The notes beneath the pieces were generated by a model, which saw nothing but the letters and a program-made list of their open reading frames with translations, ran no database searches and was not told the origin of the DNA. The position numbers and the translations under genes were made by a program. Shown here piece after piece: positions 5,979-8,296 of a stretch of DNA of 8,296 nt. The first letter of the stretch is position 1; each line of letters starts with the position of its first letter. This stretch comes from Pseudomonadota bacterium. Its GTDB lineage: Bacteria; Pseudomonadota; Gammaproteobacteria; Burkholderiales; Casimicrobiaceae. The DNA lies in NCBI GenBank assembly GCA_022709775.1, contig JAKLIE010000058.1, positions 1 to 8,296 on the forward strand. Direction: 5' to 3'.

Positions 5979-7142
5979 TCAGGCGCGCGCGGCGCCCAGC
6001 CCGTGCTTCTCGCCCAGCGCGAGGTCCATCCTCATCTCGCTCGCGAGCGCGTCGAGGGCGCGCTGCAGGTCGTCGTTGGAGAGCGCGTTGGGCACGAACA
6101 GCAGCGCCCGGACCTCGAAGACGTGCTCGGCCGCGCCCGCGCCGTCGACGACCTCGGTGTGCAGGTCCTCGATCGATACGCCGCGCTCGGCGAGGCTCGT
6201 CGACAGGTCGCGGACGATGCCGGGGCGGTCCGGTCCCGCGAGCTCGAGCTTGATCGCGCGACGTCCCGCCGGGGCGGCCACGGCCTCGCTCTTCGCGATC
6301 ACGACGCGCAGGCCGGTCGACTCGAGCGCGGACAGCGCGTTCGCGAGCGCGTCGGCGTTCTCCGCGGGCACGTCGAGGTGCACGATGCCGGCGAACTGGC
6401 CGGCGAGGTTGGCCATGCGGCTCGCCGTCCAGTTGGCGCCGAAGCCCTTCGCCCGCTCGGCGAGGAGCTTCACGATACCGGGGCGATCGGGCCCCACGAC
6501 GGTCACCGCGAGCGACGCGGTCGGCGCGCGGTGTCCCTCGGTCAGCGTGACGGTGCGCCTGATCATGGGCGCCTTCGTCGCGAAGCGCTCGTCCTGCCTG
6601 TGCGACGGAAGCGAGCCGTGCTCCTTCGCATGGCGCACGACGCGCTTCAGCAGGTCGAGGCCCATCGGCGCGAGCGCGCGCTCCCACAGCTCCCGCGCGG
6701 ATTCGCCCTTCGCGACGAAGCACCAGTCCTGCATCGCGACGCCGCCCGCGTCCCACCCGTCGGCCAGGTGGTAGACGGAGCCGCCGGCGATCGGGTCGTT
6801 CTCCATGATCGTCCACTCGACCGCGGCGATGCCGCGGTGGCGCGGAAGCAGCGACGGGTGGTAGCCGATGCCGCCCAGGCGCGATCGGGCGAGCGCCTCG
6901 TTGCTCACGCGCGCGTGGGTGTGCGCGGCGACGATCAGGTCGGTGCCGTCGGCGATCGCGTCGCCGGGAACGATCTTCGGATTCGCCAGGACGTGCACCG
7001 GAATGCCCGCCTTCTGCGCCGCGAGCGCGAGCCGGTCGTCGGCCGCGGGCGCGACGACGCGCACGATGTGCGTGCCGTCCCCGAGCAGTGCGTCGAGTAC
7101 CGCGGCCCCGAAGTAGCGGGAACCGACCAGCGTGCATTTCAT
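5979..7142 (-). CDS. Formyltransferase/formyl-THF hydrolase-like protein fused to two GcvR-like ACT domains
   Basis: The 387-residue protein is probably cytoplasmic. Residues 1-195 are a formyl_trans_N fold with GYHPSLLPRHRG (93-104) and W-D-A-G (130-133), placing His95 and Asp131 at the catalytic sites. The Asn of the usual N-x-H triad of Fmt and PurN is Gly93 here. The Y-H-P-S-L-L-P-R-H-R-G signature matches the hydrolase domain of 10-formyl-THF dehydrogenase, which also lacks that Asn, so hydrolysis of a formyl folate is more likely than transfer. Fmt's C-terminal domain is absent. Residues about 210-285 and 296-375 are two ACT domains, each opening with G-P-D-R-P-G-I-V (217-224 and 303-310). 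SRMANLAGQFAGI (241-253) is typical of GcvR-like glycine-cleavage regulators. PurU has its ACT domain in front, so this order is unusual. GAGGGG lies about ten bases before the ATG. An in-frame Met193 could permit a separate ACT product. The substrate and effector are unproven. Confidence 0.88.
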   Translation of the reverse strand: MKCTLVGSRYFGAAVLDALLGDGTHIVRVVAPAADDRLALAAQKAGIPVHVLANPKIVPGDAIADGTDLIVAAHTHARVSNEALARSRLGGIGYHPSLLPRHRGIAAVEWTIMENDPIAGGSVYHLADGWDAGGVAMQDWCFVAKGESARELWERALAPMGLDLLKRVVRHAKEHGSLPSHRQDERFATKAPMIRRTVTLTEGHRAPTASLAVTVVGPDRPGIVKLLAERAKGFGANWTASRMANLAGQFAGIVHLDVPAENADALANALSALESTGLRVVIAKSEAVAAPAGRRAIKLELAGPDRPGIVRDLSTSLAERGVSIEDLHTEVVDGAGAAEHVFEVRALLFVPNALSNDDLQRALDALASEMRMDLALGEKHGLGAARA

Positions 7143-7338
7143 CGAAGACCCCCCTCAAGCGGCGCGCCGGGACCGCCGGCGATGCCCGAAAGCCGCCAGT
7201 CTACTTCGTCGCGCGCCGGGACGACGTGCGAAGGCCCGATGCGCTCGGACGGCGACTGGCCGAACGGCGCGCTCCAGGTGTGCAGCAGGGGATGTCGGCG
7301 GCGGCGTGGATCATCGGGACCCCCGCGCTCTGCGCTCG

Positions 7339-7372
7339 GTCCCGACGGGCGCGCCTGGCAGGCGCGCGGGAC
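7339..7372 (-). terminator. Strong hairpin in the gap after soxA
   Basis: GCGCGCC (7349-7355) and GGCGCGC (7361-7367) form a perfect seven-pair stem over a TGGCA loop. It is extended by GTCCC (7339-7343) with GGGAC (7368-7372) past a five-base bulge. It begins 31 bases downstream of the soxA stop, a sensible place to end the sox transcript, but lacks a T-tract. The remainder of the 260-bp gap (7143-7402) holds no gene I can support. TAGACT at 7203-7198, minus strand, is a possible -10 box about 55 bases before the formyltransferase-ACT start, without a clear -35 box. Confidence 0.4.
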
Positions 7373-7402
7373 GACAGGATGCCATCCCCCGCGGACCCGC
7401 CC

Positions 7403-8185
7403 TCAAGGTCGCACGCCGGGTGCGTCGACCGCCATGCCGGCCGCCCTGGACATGAGGTGGAGCTCGAGCTCGACGAGCTCCGGCGCACCGTAGGGCGGCA
7501 CCTCGGCGCGCACTCCGCTCATGCAGCTTCTCAGGCGCCGCTGCAGCGAGCCCATCGTCTGCCACTCGAGGCGATAGATCGGATAGCCGGTCGGATGCGC
7601 CTGCGGGATGACGCTGCCGCCGAGCCGCCGGCCCGACAGTGCGTCGTGGCACTGCTCGCACGCGAGGTCGAGCAGGCCGATCCGCTGCCGGTAGAGTGCG
7701 TCCCCGCGGTCTCGCCAGGCGTCGAGCCGCGGATCGGCGGGCGGCGCGATCGGCATGCCGCGCGACTGAAGCGCGACGTAGCTCTCGAGCGCCAGACGAG
7801 GGCCGCTTTCGGGCGGGAGCGATTCGGCCTGCTGATGGCGTTGCGCGCACAGGTCGACGCGCTGCCCGAGGTCGACCGGTCGCCCCGCGACGGCGTCGAA
7901 CGCCGGGTAGCGCGCCGCGACGCCCCGCATCGAGATTCGCGCGTCGCCGTGGCAGTCGACACAGGCCCTGCCCGCCCTGCCCGCCTTGCGGATCCAGAGC
8001 GCCTCGCCGTCCGCGACCCAGAGCATCGCCGGGTTCTGCGTGTCGTCGCGCTCGATCGCCTGCGTCGCCGGACTCATGAACTCGGCGCCGGAGCGGCGCG
8101 TGTCGGCCTGCCCGGACGCGAACGACGCGCACGCCCCGGCAACCGCGAATGCGGTGGCGGCGAGCGCCGTGCGGCGAGCGCTCAT
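7403..8185 (-). CDS. soxA: Diheme cytochrome c SoxA (thiosulfate oxidation)
   Basis: SoxA pairs with SoxX in the periplasm to form L-cysteine S-thiosulfotransferase, which couples thiosulfate oxidatively to the C-terminal cysteine of SoxY. Residues 1-27 are a signal peptide (cleavage near SGQA). Two heme motifs are present, C-V-D-C-H at 75-79 and C-E-Q-C-H at 176-180, so this is the diheme form rather than the single-heme variant. Cys113 and Cys221 are the other two mature cysteines; Cys221 in R-S-C-M-S-G-V-R-A-E corresponds to the family's catalytic, heme-ligating cysteine that is found as a persulfide. HPTGYPIYRLEWQTMGSLQ (197-215) is also typical. At 260 residues it is near full family length. 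Its ATG overlaps the soxZ stop (ATGA), implying translational coupling. Neither soxX nor soxB follows; after 260 bp comes an unrelated gene, so soxA ends this operon. Confidence 0.96.
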   Translation of the reverse strand: MSARRTALAATAFAVAGACASFASGQADTRRSGAEFMSPATQAIERDDTQNPAMLWVADGEALWIRKAGRAGRACVDCHGDARISMRGVAARYPAFDAVAGRPVDLGQRVDLCAQRHQQAESLPPESGPRLALESYVALQSRGMPIAPPADPRLDAWRDRGDALYRQRIGLLDLACEQCHDALSGRRLGGSVIPQAHPTGYPIYRLEWQTMGSLQRRLRSCMSGVRAEVPPYGAPELVELELHLMSRAAGMAVDAPGVRP

Positions 8186-8296
8186 GTGACGCGGATCGCG
8201 GCCGTCTCGGTCTGCGCGAACCCGTTGTCGCCCTCCCAGGTGAACGCGAGCGTCCCGCTCTCGACCGCGATCGTGTGGAACACGAGCGACGGATTC
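8182..8296 (-). CDS. soxZ: SoxZ, C-terminal part (gene enters from beyond the window)
   Basis: The last 37 codons of soxZ are visible, with the beginning outside the window. The residues read N-P-S-L-V-F-H-T, a Gly-Thr-Leu-Ala-Phe-Thr-Trp strand, a D-N-G turn and T-E-T-A-A-I-R-V-T at the end, which fits the immunoglobulin-like C-terminus of SoxZ. SoxZ binds SoxY in the periplasm, and the pair carries sulfur intermediates on a SoxY cysteine. The stop TGA shares the ATGA overlap with soxA, the usual soxZ-soxA order. I expect soxY next outside the window, from known sox operons, but cannot see it. Confidence 0.92.
   Translation of the reverse strand, partial: NPSLVFHTIAVESGTLAFTWEGDNGFAQTETAAIRVT

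Noticed and set aside
2170..7368. Recurrent GGCGCGCC octamers (2170, 2193, 7161, 7348) as a possible repeat family
   Set aside because: The shared unit is only eight palindromic G/C bases with no common flanks, so it is explained by base composition.
4884..7493. An 869-codon plus-strand open frame across DUF808 and the formyltransferase-ACT gene
   Set aside because: Same charged shadow composition. It crosses two well-recognised minus-strand genes and their junction, so it cannot be one real gene.
8040..8185. SoxA as a lipoprotein, from Cys19 in its signal region
   Set aside because: The residues before the cysteine (V-A-G-A-C) lack the required Leu/Ile/Val at position -3, and SoxA proteins are normally soluble periplasmic cytochromes.

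Overview
The window is a GC-rich, densely packed bacterial chromosome segment with strongly G/C-biased third codon positions. Partial Sox (thiosulfate oxidation) genes, a YbaL-type antiporter, a YedI-type membrane protein and a GcvR-like tandem ACT module all point to a proteobacterium. Betaproteobacteria is my best guess, but it rests on remembered family resemblance only. No RNA gene, IS element, CRISPR array or phage gene was seen, and the layout looks like ordinary chromosome.

Left part, 1-2141: a gene leaving the window on the minus strand (only its first 10 codons are present, with a good Shine-Dalgarno and a perfect TATAAT) diverges from a secreted alpha/beta hydrolase of chlorophyllase-like type (154-990, +). 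Next is a short MgtE-type Mg2+ channel (1125-2141, +) made of a CBS pair plus the pore domain, without the usual N-terminal MgtE_N domain. It is preceded by a possible promoter and a structured leader.

Middle, 2142-4803: a convergent junction with a bulged GC-rich hairpin, then everything to the right end lies on the minus strand. In transcription order the last two genes are a CPA2 antiporter whose C-terminus is a cyclic-nucleotide-binding domain instead of the expected RCK/TrkA domain, followed by a small PAPS-dependent-type sulfotransferase.

Right part, 4995-8296, in transcription order: the end of soxZ, soxA (ATGA overlap), a 260-bp gap with a strong hairpin, a formyltransferase fused to two GcvR-like ACT domains, and a YedI/DUF808 membrane protein 27 bp later. 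soxZ-soxA are translationally coupled and work together in periplasmic thiosulfate oxidation, but neither soxX nor soxB follows soxA. The formyltransferase-ACT and DUF808 genes probably share a transcript.

The most interesting items are two domain-architecture oddities. One is a formyl-THF-hydrolase-like domain with C-terminal tandem ACT domains, a permuted analogue of PurU. The other is a YbaL-like antiporter that appears to have exchanged its RCK module for a cyclic-nucleotide sensor. I see no convincing wholly new multi-gene system.
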